Notes: a model not told the origin generated them from the letters alone. A DNA stretch of 64,000 nucleotides from Bacteroidales bacterium UBA3289 (GCA_002361625.1 DETL01000011.1:55410-119409), one strand, 5' to 3'; positions 31,082 to 39,659 are shown, counted from the stretch's first letter. Numbers and translations are program-made.

Positions 31082-31732
31082 ATGGCACTTCCCACTTTCC
31101 TTGAACGTATTCCCACGGTAACCCGGAACATCCTCATCATCAACGTGATCGTCTTCCTGGCCACGCTGATCAACCAGGATTTCATGTACGGGACCTTCGC
31201 GATGTTCTATCCGGCTTCCCCGCTCTTCCGGTGGTGGCAGCCCCTTACCCACATGTTCATGCATGGGGGCTTCATGCACATCCTGTTCAACATGTACACC
31301 CTGGTCATGTTCGGCATGGTGGTGGAGCGGGCGCTCGGGACGAAGAAGTTCCTGATCCTGTATTTCGTGGCCGGTTTCGGTGCCGTCGCCCTGCATACGG
31401 GTGTGGAATGGATCCAGGCGCAGTCCATGTCTCCGAACAGCGCGGCGTACATCGACCTGCTCCGGACGCCGGTCGTGGGCGCTTCGGGCGCCATCTACGG
31501 CGTCCTCGTCGCCTTTGCGATGCTGTATCCGGAAGCCCGGATGACCCTGATCTTCCCGCCGGTCACCCTGGATGCGAAGTGGATGGTCGCCATCTTCATC
31601 GGCATCGAACTCCTGACCGGCATCACCGGGACGCAGATGGGCATCGCCCATTTCGCACACCTGGGCGGTGCGCTGTTCTCTTTCCTGCTGGTCCTGTACT
31701 GGCGTAAAACCGGAGCGATATGGCGGAGGTAG
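31082..31732 (+). CDS. Rhomboid family intramembrane serine protease
   Basis: 216 residues, six membrane helices. The WR-like loop WWQPLTHMFMHGGFMHILFNMYTL carries the oxyanion histidine and asparagine, GASGAIYG contains the catalytic serine, and IAHFAHLGGALFSF the catalytic histidine. This is the compact bacterial type without extra domains. Cleaves membrane proteins within or near the bilayer; substrate unknown. Start codon directly follows the mutL stop; its end overlaps the next gene by 13 bases. Confidence 0.93.
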   Translation: MALPTFLERIPTVTRNILIINVIVFLATLINQDFMYGTFAMFYPASPLFRWWQPLTHMFMHGGFMHILFNMYTLVMFGMVVERALGTKKFLILYFVAGFGAVALHTGVEWIQAQSMSPNSAAYIDLLRTPVVGASGAIYGVLVAFAMLYPEARMTLIFPPVTLDAKWMVAIFIGIELLTGITGTQMGIAHFAHLGGALFSFLLVLYWRKTGAIWRR

Positions 31733-32802
31733 AAAGGAAACGGCCCGGCTGGTTCTCGCGCCTGACCTTCGGAACGGCGGCCCTCGTCATCGCGGGCCTG
31801 CTCCTGCTGAGTTACCTGTCCGTGTTCGTGAATCCGGCCAAAGCCTGGTTCTTCACCATCTTCGGCCTGATGTTCATCCCGCTGGTGGTCCTGACGACCC
31901 TGTTTTTCATCTGGGCCCTCTTCCGGCGCTCGCGGATGACCGGATTCCTGCTCCTGATGCTCCTGCCGGCCATCTTCCTGATCGGAAAGTATTACCAGAG
32001 GAAGGCCCCGGAACTGACGCGGGAGCCTACGCTCAAGGTCGTCTCCTACAACGTGGGGCTCTTTGCCCATGGCGACATGGGCGACAAGCGCCTGGTCCTG
32101 GCCGATTCCATCGCTGCCTACCTCCGGAAAACGGAGGCCGACATCATCTGCCTCCAGGAGTTCTACTTGCCCAACGCCCTGAACATGGATGCCTGGTTTC
32201 GGGATCATTTCCCGGGCTATCATGCCGATTACTACGTACTTACCGGAGAGAAGGGCCACGCCGGCAACGTGACGCTCACCCGTCGGCCCGTCCTGTACAA
32301 GGGAAAGATCGATTTCGAGAAATCCACGAACATGGCGCTCCATACGGATGTCCAGCTGGATTCCACCGTCCTCCGGTTCTACAACTGTCATTTCGAGAGT
32401 TACAACATTTCGCTCTCGGGTCTCGTGCGTTCCCTGAAAAAAGTGGACGACGAGGCGGTGGAGGACACCGGCCGCAAGATGCGCCGCTCCATCGTCCAGC
32501 GCCCCCGGCAGGTCGATGCCGTGATGCAGGACGTGGATGCCTGTCCGGTCCGCTCGGTGGTGCTCGGGGATTTCAACGACAATCCGCTGTCCTACACGCT
32601 GTATCGGCTGTCCCGCGGCCGCAGTGACGCTTTCGTCAAGGCGGGGAAGGGCTTCGGCGCCACGTTCCGGACGCTGTGGCCGCTGCTCCGTATCGACTAT
32701 ATCCTGTATCCGAGGGACCTGGAGGCCGTCCGCTGCGAGGTTCCGAAGGTCAGGTATTCTGACCATTATCCCGTCATAACCACTTTCTATGAAAAGAGAT
32801 GA
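31720..32802 (+). CDS. Membrane-anchored endonuclease/exonuclease/phosphatase-family protein
   Basis: 360 residues. Residues 1-95 contain three hydrophobic helices (AALVIAGLLLLSYLSVF, FFTIFGLMFIPLVVLTTLFFIW, GFLLLMLLPAIFLIG). The EEP domain follows: VVSYNVGLF, IICLQEFY with the metal-binding glutamate, FYNCHFES, VVLGDFNDNPLSYTL, LRIDYILYP and YSDHYPV. All catalytic elements are present. The active domain should face the periplasm. The substrate could be a nucleic acid, phospholipid or sugar phosphate. Overlaps both neighbours (rhomboid, tsaC) and is clearly co-transcribed. Confidence 0.88.
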   Translation: MAEVERKRPGWFSRLTFGTAALVIAGLLLLSYLSVFVNPAKAWFFTIFGLMFIPLVVLTTLFFIWALFRRSRMTGFLLLMLLPAIFLIGKYYQRKAPELTREPTLKVVSYNVGLFAHGDMGDKRLVLADSIAAYLRKTEADIICLQEFYLPNALNMDAWFRDHFPGYHADYYVLTGEKGHAGNVTLTRRPVLYKGKIDFEKSTNMALHTDVQLDSTVLRFYNCHFESYNISLSGLVRSLKKVDDEAVEDTGRKMRRSIVQRPRQVDAVMQDVDACPVRSVVLGDFNDNPLSYTLYRLSRGRSDAFVKAGKGFGATFRTLWPLLRIDYILYPRDLEAVRCEVPKVRYSDHYPVITTFYEKR

Positions 32803-33391
32803 AGTCCTTGCCGAGGCCCTGAAGACCCTCCGCGCCGGCGGCACGATCCTGTATCCGACCGACACGGTCTGGGGCCTGGGCTGCGATGCCACGAACCCTG
32901 CCGCGGTAGCGCGCATTTATGAAATCAAGCAGCGCAGCGAGGCCAAGTCGCTGGTGCTGCTGGCCAATGACCTGGACATGGTCGCGAAGTACGTGCGGGA
33001 GATTCCGCCGATGGCCGTGGAACTGGTGGAGGTCAATGACAGCCCGATGACGATCATCTATCCCGAGGCCCAGGCCGGTGCCGAAGGCGAGCCCGGCGAC
33101 CGCTGGCACCTCGCCTGGAACGCGGTGGCCGAAGATGGCTCCGTGGGCATCCGCATCCCCCTGTTCGACTTGTGCAAGGACTTGATTTTCAAGCTGGGAC
33201 GTCCCCTCGTGAGCACCTCGGCCAATATCTCCGGCGAACCTACGCCCAAGCGGTTCAGTGACATTCCGCAGGAGATCAAGGATGCCGTGGACTTCGTCGT
33301 CCCGCCTTCCTTCGATGCCGGCTCCACCGGCAAGGCCTCGCAGATCATCAAGGTCGCGATGGACGGCCAGGTCCAGATTATCCGGATGTAG
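32789..33391 (+). CDS. tsaC: L-threonylcarbamoyladenylate synthase
   Basis: First step of tRNA t6A37 synthesis, from threonine, bicarbonate and ATP. 200 residues, the short YrdC type without the Sua5 C-domain. Motifs: GGTILYPTDTVWGLGCDATN at the N-terminus, KQRSEAKSLVLL (the KRxxxKP-like segment), VGIRIPL and RPLVSTSANISGEPTP. An insertion (GAEGEPGDRWHLAWNAVAEDG) sits before the VGIR strand. Essential gene in most bacteria. It overlaps the EEP gene by 14 bases and abuts rsmE, whose GTG follows the stop directly. Confidence 0.93.
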   Translation: MKRDEVLAEALKTLRAGGTILYPTDTVWGLGCDATNPAAVARIYEIKQRSEAKSLVLLANDLDMVAKYVREIPPMAVELVEVNDSPMTIIYPEAQAGAEGEPGDRWHLAWNAVAEDGSVGIRIPLFDLCKDLIFKLGRPLVSTSANISGEPTPKRFSDIPQEIKDAVDFVVPPSFDAGSTGKASQIIKVAMDGQVQIIRM

Positions 33392-34123
33392 GTGGAACTT
33401 TTTTACGCATACGACTCCGACGGCCGCCATTGCCGGCTGGACAGTGACGAATCCGGGCACTGCGTCCGGGTGCTGCGCCACCGGGTGGGGGATGAAATCC
33501 ACGTCATTGACGGATGCGGGACGATGTTCCGCTGCCGGCTGACGGATGACAATCCGAAATCGGCCGAGGCGGGGGTCCTGGAGGCCTTCCCCGGTTGGGG
33601 CGGCCATCCGTACCGGCTCACCGTGGCCTGCTGCCCCACGAAGAACAACGACCGTTTCGAGTGGTTCGTGGAAAAGGCCACCGAGGTAGGCGTGGACCGC
33701 ATCGTCCCGGTCATTGGCGAGCGCTCCGAGCGGAAAGTCTATAAGACGGACCGGGCTTACCGGATCGCCCTTTCTGCTACCAAACAGTCCCTCAAGGCCC
33801 GCATCCCCGAAATCGCCGAGCCCCTGTCCGTCAAGGACTTCATCTGTCGTTCCGAACCTGCGGAGCAGGTGAAGGAATCTCTCAAACTCATCGCCTACTG
33901 CTTCGAAGGCGACACCCGCCGCATCTCCATCCAGGAGGCCCTTGCCGCAAGCACCGCGACGGACATTACCATCCTCATCGGCCCGGAAGGGGATTTCTCG
34001 CCGGAAGAGGCGCGCCTTGCCATCGAGCACGGCTACATCCCCGTGCACCTCGGCGCTTCCCGCCTCCGTACCGAAACGGCCGCGGTCGTCGCCGCCACGG
34101 CGGTGTACCTGGCCCGTGGATAG
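33392..34123 (+). CDS. rsmE: 16S rRNA m3U1498 methyltransferase
   Basis: SAM-dependent SPOUT methyltransferase acting on the assembled 30S subunit. 243 residues from a GTG directly after the tsaC stop (reads MELFYAYDSDGRHCRL). N-terminal PUA-like domain with HCVRVLRHRVGDEIHVIDG; the knot domain has KATEVGVDRIVPV, ILIGPEGDFSPEEA and LGASRLRTETAAVVA, all diagnostic of RsmE. Full length. Part of the mutL operon. Confidence 0.94.
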   Translation: MELFYAYDSDGRHCRLDSDESGHCVRVLRHRVGDEIHVIDGCGTMFRCRLTDDNPKSAEAGVLEAFPGWGGHPYRLTVACCPTKNNDRFEWFVEKATEVGVDRIVPVIGERSERKVYKTDRAYRIALSATKQSLKARIPEIAEPLSVKDFICRSEPAEQVKESLKLIAYCFEGDTRRISIQEALAASTATDITILIGPEGDFSPEEARLAIEHGYIPVHLGASRLRTETAAVVAATAVYLARG

Positions 34124-34127
34124 TCAA

Positions 34128-34619
34128 ATGTATATCGGGCTCATATCGGATTCGCACGGGGTGTTCAGTCCCGAGTTCAGGGAGTTCCTGCAGCCGGTGG
34201 ACGAGATTTGGCATGCCGGGGACTTCGGCGGAGGACTGGCCACGGCCGATGCGTTCGCGGCGTTCAAGCCCCTCAAAGGCGTCATCGGCAACTGCGACGA
34301 CCGGCGCCTCATCCACGAATATCCGATGCACCTGTTCTGGGAATGTGAGGGACTGAAAATCCTGATGACGCATATCGGCGGGTCGCCCGGACACTATGAT
34401 CCCGAGGCGCGGACCCTGATCCGGCAGTATCGGCCGGATATCTTCGTGTGCGGGCATTCCCATATTCTGAAGGTGATGAATGACAGTACTTTTAACATGC
34501 TGTATATCAATCCGGGAGCCTGCGGAAAACAGGGCTGGCATGCGGTCCGGACGGCACTCCGCTTTCATATTGATAGCGGAAATCTTCACGACATGGAAGT
34601 GTTTGAACTAAAACGCTGA
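34128..34619 (+). CDS. YfcE/MJ0936-type metallophosphoesterase
   Basis: 163 residues from MYIGLISDSHGVFSPEF at 34128, four bases after the rsmE stop; the longer upstream frame is rsmE out of register. Calcineurin-like fold with all metal motifs: SDSHG, HAGDFGGG, GNCDDR, MTHIGG and VCGHSHILK. Usual length for the YfcE group, which hydrolyse phosphodiesters of uncertain identity (cyclic nucleotides, phospholipid head groups). Last gene of the mutL run; no clear terminator follows. Confidence 0.92.
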   Translation: MYIGLISDSHGVFSPEFREFLQPVDEIWHAGDFGGGLATADAFAAFKPLKGVIGNCDDRRLIHEYPMHLFWECEGLKILMTHIGGSPGHYDPEARTLIRQYRPDIFVCGHSHILKVMNDSTFNMLYINPGACGKQGWHAVRTALRFHIDSGNLHDMEVFELKR

Positions 34620-34673
34620 CAGGTTGTTTCCTAGCGCGGACATTCCATGATTATAAAATTTTTGAAAAGTTTC

Positions 34674-34704
34674 TTTGAAATGTCCGGAAAGTGCTGTACA
34701 TTTG
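34674..34704 (+). promoter_or_regulatory. Consensus promoter of the Ala-rich lipoprotein
   Basis: TTTG (34674-34677), exactly 19 bases, TACATTTG (34697-34704). It matches the Bacteroidetes consensus as well as any site in the window. The ATG is 41 bases downstream. Confidence 0.75.
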
Positions 34705-34745
34705 CCGCCCGAAAAGTGTTTTTAAGTTAGTATATCTTATTTACT

Positions 34746-34961
34746 ATGAAAAAGGTATTTATGTCCGTCGCCATCGTCGCGATGATGGTTGCTGCCAGCG
34801 CTTGCGGCAACAACAATTCCAAGAAGGCCGCTGAGGCCGAGGCTGCTGTCGAGGAGGCCGTCGAGGCCACCACCGAGGCTGTCGATTCCACTGTCGCTGC
34901 TGCTGCCGACACCGTCGCTGCCGCTGCCCAGGAGGTCGTCGAGGAAGTCAAGGGCGAGTAA
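34746..34961 (+). CDS. Small Ala/Glu-rich lipoprotein
   Basis: 71 residues. MKKVFMSVAIVAMMVAASACG is a lipoprotein signal (lipobox SAC). The mature 50 residues are almost only Ala, Glu, Val, Thr, Asp and Lys in a heptad-like pattern (AEAEAAVEEAVEATTEAVDS), so a long amphipathic helix is expected, comparable in design to Braun-type lipoproteins though without a terminal lysine. A perfect consensus promoter and a strong terminator (34993-35025) frame it, implying an abundant monocistronic message. Codon bias (GCT, GTC, GAG) is also that of a highly expressed gene. Confidence 0.82.
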   Translation: MKKVFMSVAIVAMMVAASACGNNNSKKAAEAEAAVEEAVEATTEAVDSTVAAAADTVAAAAQEVVEEVKGE

Positions 34962-34992
34962 TTCTCCCCTTCATATCCTCCGAAAGGATTGG

Positions 34993-35025
34993 ATATTGTC
35001 CCGATTGGAACAATATCTTTTTTTT
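34993..35025 (+). terminator. Terminator of the small lipoprotein gene
   Basis: ATATTGT (34993-34999) pairs with ACAATAT (35010-35016), followed by C and eight T (35018-35025). The radA -7 box (TATCTTCG, 35027-35034) starts two bases later, with TTG of the hairpin loop (35005-35007) at the -33 distance (19 bases). Confidence 0.8.
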
Positions 35026-35053
35026 GTATCTTCGCATAAGTAAAGGAAACGAC

Positions 35054-36418
35054 ATGGCGACGAAAGCGAAGACAGTCTGGTTCTGCTCGAACTGCGGCAA
35101 CGAATACTCCAAGTGGATGGGCAAGTGCCCCGCCTGCGGGGAGTGGAATACGATGGTGGAAAAGGAAGTGGTCACCGGGAAGCGGCCGTTGTCTGCGACC
35201 GTGTCCGTTCCGGGTGCTGGACGGAAGCCCATGCCCCTGAAGGACGTGTCCACGACGGCGGAGGACCGGGTCTCCCTGGGCAATCCCGAGGTGGACCGGC
35301 TCCTGGGCGGCGGCATCGTCAAGGGATCGCTTGTCCTGATGGGGGGCGAACCCGGTATCGGCAAATCCACCCTGTCCCTGCAGATCCCGCTTTCCTGCCC
35401 GAACCTCAAGGTCCTGTATGTCACGGGTGAAGAAAGCGTCAAACAGGTGAAAATGCGGGCGGACCGTCTGGGAGGAGATGCTTCCAACTGTTTGATTTAC
35501 AGCGAAACGCTGATGGACAACATCCTCGCAGAGGCGGAATCTGTGGCTCCGGACCTGGTCATCGTGGACTCGGTCCAGACGATGTACAGCCAGAACGTGG
35601 AATCCACCGCCGGCTCCGTCTCGCAGGTGAAGGAAGTCGCCGCGTCGCTGCTGCGCTTCGCCAAAGGAAGCGGCATTCCCGTCATCCTCATCGGCCATAT
35701 TACGAAGGAAGGAACCATCGCCGGCCCGAAGGTCCTGGAGCACATTGTCGATGTGGTCCTCCAGTTTGAGGGCGAGAACCGGGGTGCCTACCGGGTCCTC
35801 CGGAGCATCAAGAACCGTTTCGGCTCCACCTCCGAACTGGCGGTTTTCGAAATGACCGGCGCCGGCCTCCGACCGGTGGCCAATCCGTCGGAACTCCTGA
35901 TTCCGCAGCATGAGGACGGACTCAGCGGAACGGCCGTGAGCGCCATGCTGGACGGCAACCGGCCCTTCATGTTCGAGGTGCAGGCGCTGGTGTCGTCGGC
36001 CGTGTACGGGACCGCCCAGCGCAGCGCGACCGGGTTCGATGTCCGCCGCCTGAATATGCTCCTCGCGGTGTTGGAACGCCGGGCCGGCTTCAAACTCTCC
36101 CAGAAGGATGTGTTCCTGAACATGGCGGGCGGACTGCGCATTACGGACCCGGCCTGCGACCTCGCCGTCGTGGTGGCCGTCCTGTCCTCCAACTTCGACT
36201 ACGCCATCCCGAATGATGTGTGCTTTGCCGGCGAAGTGGGCCTCAGCGGCGAGATCCGGCCCGTCTCCCAAGCCGAGCGCCGGGCTGTGGAGGCTGCCCG
36301 CCTCGGTTTCCGCCGCATCTTCGTTTCCTCCTACACCCGTTTTGACCGTAAACCCGAGGGTATCGACATCGTCAAGGTGGCCGACATTCCCGCCCTCGTA
36401 AAATCCCTGTTCCGATGA
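35054..36418 (+). CDS. radA: DNA repair protein RadA/Sms
   Basis: RecA-like branch-migration helicase. 454 residues from MATKAKTVWFCSNCG (35054). N-terminal C4 zinc finger (CSNCG..CPACG), Walker A GEPGIGKST (about 99), the RadA-specific KNRFGSTSELAVFEM, and a C-terminal Lon-protease-like domain (VFLNMAGGLRITDPACDLAVVVAVLSS, GEVGLSGEIRPV). Complete and normal in length. Its last codon overlaps the start of the deformylase gene (ATGA). Confidence 0.96.
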   Translation: MATKAKTVWFCSNCGNEYSKWMGKCPACGEWNTMVEKEVVTGKRPLSATVSVPGAGRKPMPLKDVSTTAEDRVSLGNPEVDRLLGGGIVKGSLVLMGGEPGIGKSTLSLQIPLSCPNLKVLYVTGEESVKQVKMRADRLGGDASNCLIYSETLMDNILAEAESVAPDLVIVDSVQTMYSQNVESTAGSVSQVKEVAASLLRFAKGSGIPVILIGHITKEGTIAGPKVLEHIVDVVLQFEGENRGAYRVLRSIKNRFGSTSELAVFEMTGAGLRPVANPSELLIPQHEDGLSGTAVSAMLDGNRPFMFEVQALVSSAVYGTAQRSATGFDVRRLNMLLAVLERRAGFKLSQKDVFLNMAGGLRITDPACDLAVVVAVLSSNFDYAIPNDVCFAGEVGLSGEIRPVSQAERRAVEAARLGFRRIFVSSYTRFDRKPEGIDIVKVADIPALVKSLFR

Positions 36419-37101
36419 GCATGACGATGAGACAGATCAACCGGTACCTTTTCCCGATCCTGATCGTGGCGGCGGTGTTCCTGGCCGTCAACCGCCCGAA
36501 AGCGTTTACGCCCGAGGAGCGGACCATCATCCGGGAGTCCGATTCGGTGATGTATGTGACGGTACTGCCGGATGACAGCCTGGTCCTCCGGACTCCGAGT
36601 GCGGACCTGACTCCCGCCGAATTGAAGTCGAAAGACCTTCGGACGCTGATGGCCAAGATGCTTTCCACCGTGAAATCCCCCAAGCAGGACGGCGTGGGAA
36701 TCGCCGCCCCGCAGGTGGGCATCGACAAGCGTGTCATCTGGGTGCAGCGATTCGACAAGGAGGGGAGTCCCTTCGAGTGCTACCTGAATCCGCATCTGGA
36801 CAGCCTGTTCGGGGCGATGGGCAAAGGCCCGGAAGGCTGCCTGTCCGTCCCGCCCATGCGGGGGCTCGTCCCTCGGTACACCTCCGTCATTGTCTCTTAT
36901 GTCGATCCTGAAACGCTTCAGCCTAAGCGCGATACCGTAACCGGCTATACCGCCGTCATCTTCCAGCACGAATGCGACCATCTGGACGGAAAGCTGTATA
37001 TCGACCGAGCCGACACTGTTTTCGTATCCCCCGCCTGGGCAGCGGAGCGGCGTGCATTCGACTATACCCGCCCCACGTGGTGGCCCAATTCCATAGACTG
37101 A
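36415..37101 (+). CDS. def: Membrane-anchored peptide deformylase
   Basis: 228 residues. A hydrophobic N-terminal helix (RYLFPILIVAAVFLAVN, about 10-26) precedes a spacer and the deformylase fold. All three metal motifs are intact: GVGIAAPQVG, EGCLSVP and QHECDHLDG. Cytoplasmic housekeeping Def is 165-190 residues without such a helix, so this may be a specialised second deformylase; with the usual inside rule the catalytic part could even lie in the periplasm. Translationally coupled to radA. Start at 36415 is favoured by the overlap; 36421 or 36427 are in-frame alternatives. Confidence 0.88.
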   Translation: MSMTMRQINRYLFPILIVAAVFLAVNRPKAFTPEERTIIRESDSVMYVTVLPDDSLVLRTPSADLTPAELKSKDLRTLMAKMLSTVKSPKQDGVGIAAPQVGIDKRVIWVQRFDKEGSPFECYLNPHLDSLFGAMGKGPEGCLSVPPMRGLVPRYTSVIVSYVDPETLQPKRDTVTGYTAVIFQHECDHLDGKLYIDRADTVFVSPAWAAERRAFDYTRPTWWPNSID

Positions 37102-37102
37102 T

Positions 37103-37156
37103 ATGAATAAGCCCCTCCTCCTGGCAGCGATCACCGAAATCCTTAAATCCTTATAG
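37103..37156 (+). other. 17-codon reading frame between def and the metallohydrolase
   Basis: ATG to TAG encoding MNKPLLLAAITEILKSL, one base after the def stop region and two bases before the next ATG. It could be a leader peptide coupling translation, or the surviving start of a gene displaced by its neighbour. It is not a convincing protein alone. Confidence 0.3.
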
Positions 37157-37158
37157 TT

Positions 37159-38667
37159 ATGGCTGGCAACATCTTGAAAGTGGGCTATGCAGCCTACCCT
37201 TCGGTCAAACTGCAGAAGGTTGTGACCAACCCCGAAACCGGCGAAAAGAAACTGGCTTTCGTCAAGGAACTGATCTTCGGCGACCGGATCGTACCGACCA
37301 TCCTGAAAAGGACCGGCGACTACAGCCGGGTCCAGATCGGCGACGAGGAGTATATCCGGGTCAGCAGCCGTCGGTGCAGCGGTGTCATCCTGGAATCCCA
37401 ATTGCTGCCCGACCCTGTCCTGGAGGTCAATTTCATCGACGTGGGGCAGGGGGACGGATGCCATATCGTCACGCCCGACGACCGGCATTTCCTGATCGAT
37501 GCGGGGGAATCCGCCAACATGTTCCGCTTCCTCAGATGGCGGTTCAACCTGAAAGACGCCTCGGTGCCGCCGCCGCCGATGACGGTCGTGATCTCCCATT
37601 CGGATACGGACCATTATCTGGGATTCGACGATGTCTTTCCGCCCCATGAGGGCTTGAAACAGCAGTTGTCCTTTGAGAAGGTCTATCATAACGGAATGGT
37701 GGAGGCCTCCGGGACCGAACCGTCTTCGTTGGGAACGATCCTGGATCTGAAGGGAAAGGGGTATGACTACAATAAGTATGTCACGGACCTGTGTGATACG
37801 GATGAGGACTACAAGGCGCGTGTGGAAAGCCTGAGGGGGCGCAAGAAAGGAGGGATCGGGAAGTATGTCTCGGCCCTTGAACTTGTGTCCGTTCCGAAGG
37901 TCGCCTTGCGGAGAGGCTCCGCGCCCATCTATGACGACTGCGGCTTGAAGATCGAAGTCATGGGCCCTGTCGCGGAGCAGATCGACGGAAAGGACGCCCT
38001 GCCGTATTTTGGCTCGCCCGCCGAAACCAAGAACGGTCATTCGGTCATCCTCAAACTGACCATGGGTCATCTGAAGATCCTGCTGGGTGGGGACCTGAAT
38101 ACCAAGTCGGAGTACTATCTGATCAAGAAGTATTCGGGGATCGACATCAAGAAAATCAAGGCTGAGCTGAAGAAGAAGACACTGTCCCCCGCGAAGCGGG
38201 CGGAGTATGAAGCCCAGATGGCGGAAGCCATCGAAAAAGCCCGGGAATTCCTGCAGGTGGACATCGCAAAATCCTGTCACCATGGAAGTTCCGACTTCTC
38301 GACCGAATTCCTGCAGGTCCTCAATCCGATTGCGACGGTCATCTCCAGCGGGGACGACGAGCCTTACGCACATCCCCGTCCCGATACCTTGGGGACGATC
38401 GGCAAGTACAGCCGCGGGGAACGCTCCCTGATCTTTTCCACCGAGCTGGCCCGGTCGGGCAAGGAGTTCGTCGATCTGTCAAAACAGAAGGAGACCGACG
38501 CGACGCTGGAGCGGGTGGTGACGGTCTATGGCATGATCAACGTCCGGACGGACGGAGAGAAGGTCATCATCGCCCAGAAACTCGAAAGAGTCGTCAGCTC
38601 GACGAACTGGGACATCCACCGGCTGGAATGGGACGAAGAGGCGGGCGAATTCCGCTATGTGATGTAA
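37159..38667 (+). CDS. ComEC/Rec2-like metallo-beta-lactamase-fold protein
   Basis: 502 residues, soluble. Residues 1-85 form an extra beta-rich N-domain. The hydrolase fold then shows VNFIDVGQGDGCHIVTPD, FLIDAG, VISHSDTDHYLGF (H-x-D-x-D-H type), LLGGDLN and SCHHGSSDFS, the motif set of the ComEC C-terminal domain and related phosphodiesterases. A charged helical insert (about 330-365, KKIKAELKKKTLSPAKRAEYEAQMAEAIEKARE) and an 80-residue tail are additional. No membrane helices, so it is not a DNA-uptake channel. Such stand-alone proteins occur in defence or nucleotide-signal contexts, but nothing else here supports that. Less GC-rich than radA and def. Confidence 0.85.
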   Translation: MAGNILKVGYAAYPSVKLQKVVTNPETGEKKLAFVKELIFGDRIVPTILKRTGDYSRVQIGDEEYIRVSSRRCSGVILESQLLPDPVLEVNFIDVGQGDGCHIVTPDDRHFLIDAGESANMFRFLRWRFNLKDASVPPPPMTVVISHSDTDHYLGFDDVFPPHEGLKQQLSFEKVYHNGMVEASGTEPSSLGTILDLKGKGYDYNKYVTDLCDTDEDYKARVESLRGRKKGGIGKYVSALELVSVPKVALRRGSAPIYDDCGLKIEVMGPVAEQIDGKDALPYFGSPAETKNGHSVILKLTMGHLKILLGGDLNTKSEYYLIKKYSGIDIKKIKAELKKKTLSPAKRAEYEAQMAEAIEKAREFLQVDIAKSCHHGSSDFSTEFLQVLNPIATVISSGDDEPYAHPRPDTLGTIGKYSRGERSLIFSTELARSGKEFVDLSKQKETDATLERVVTVYGMINVRTDGEKVIIAQKLERVVSSTNWDIHRLEWDEEAGEFRYVM

Positions 38668-39530
38668 CGCCCCTGCCAAGTGTCGCGTTCGCGCAGGCGG
38701 GCTTCCAGCAGGGCGGATAGCGCTGTGGCTTTGACACCCCAGCCGGGGACGGCAAGATAGCGGGGCGGGACGCTGGCGGCAAGGCGGCCTACGGCGATAT
38801 CCGGCCGCAGCCGCTCGATCAGACCGGCCAGCAGGTCGATGTATTCCGGAAGCGACCACCGGACGAAATCCCCGGGCCTTTCGGCGAATTCCGCAGCCAT
38901 GGGCGTCCCTTTCAGAATCTGCAGCTGGTGGAATTTGACCGTGTCCAGGGGGAGGGCGTTGATGTGTGCGACATCCTCCAGCAGCGTTTCCCGCGTTTCC
39001 CCGGGCAGTCCCAGGATCCAATGCCCGCCCACCGGGATTCCCCGTGCGGCCGTTTCCCGCAGGGCCCGTTCCGTGCAGGCGAAATCATGCCCGCGGTGCA
39101 CCCGCCGAAGGGTTTCATCCCGGCAGGACTCGATCCCGTACTCCATCCGTACACAGCCCAGCGAGGCGATGTAGTCCAGTTTCTCTGCATTCACGCAATC
39201 CGGTCGCGTGCCGATGACGAGGCCCTCGACCGCCGGGTGCGCCAGCGCTTCCCCGTACACGGCCTTCAGTCGATCAAGGGAAGCAAAGGTATTGGAAAAT
39301 GACTGGAAATAAGCCAGATAAGGTCCCTGTGTCCGGCCTCTGGCCGCATGGAAGGCAATCCCCTCGTCAATCTGCTGCGTGATGCTTTTGGACGGTACGC
39401 TGTACGAAGGATGGAACGCAGCGTTGTCACAGAACGTACACCGGCCGTGCGGACACGTGAAACCCGCGTCCACGACCAGCTTCTGCCCTGGCTCCCTGGC
39501 CGCGCGATATCGTCTTCCTTCAAGGTCCAT
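38655..39530 (-). CDS. TIGR01212/YhcC-like radical SAM protein
   Basis: 291 residues. N-terminal LVVDAGFTCPHGRCTFCDN is the cluster motif; the family normally has a longer first gap (CPNRDG..GGCTFC), so the spacing here is C-x4-C-x2-C. Other family segments are intact: YLAYFQSFSNTFASLDRLKAVY, GLVIGTRPDCVN, MEYGIESCRDETLRRVHRGHD and GHWILGLPGETRETL. Function of the family is not established (RNA or cofactor modification suspected). Convergent with, and overlapping by 13 bases, the metallohydrolase gene. Confidence 0.87.
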   Translation of the reverse strand: MDLEGRRYRAAREPGQKLVVDAGFTCPHGRCTFCDNAAFHPSYSVPSKSITQQIDEGIAFHAARGRTQGPYLAYFQSFSNTFASLDRLKAVYGEALAHPAVEGLVIGTRPDCVNAEKLDYIASLGCVRMEYGIESCRDETLRRVHRGHDFACTERALRETAARGIPVGGHWILGLPGETRETLLEDVAHINALPLDTVKFHQLQILKGTPMAAEFAERPGDFVRWSLPEYIDLLAGLIERLRPDIAVGRLAASVPPRYLAVPGWGVKATALSALLEARLRERDTWQGRYIT

Positions 39531-39659
39531 GGGACAAAGTTAATAAGGGAACGGGGTTATTCCAAACCTCAGGACATCACCCGGGATCATTTGCAGTTGC
39601 GACACCTTCTACCATTGGGGAGCGTTGCTGGGATAGTGGTTTCCTTTCTGGAAAATGAC

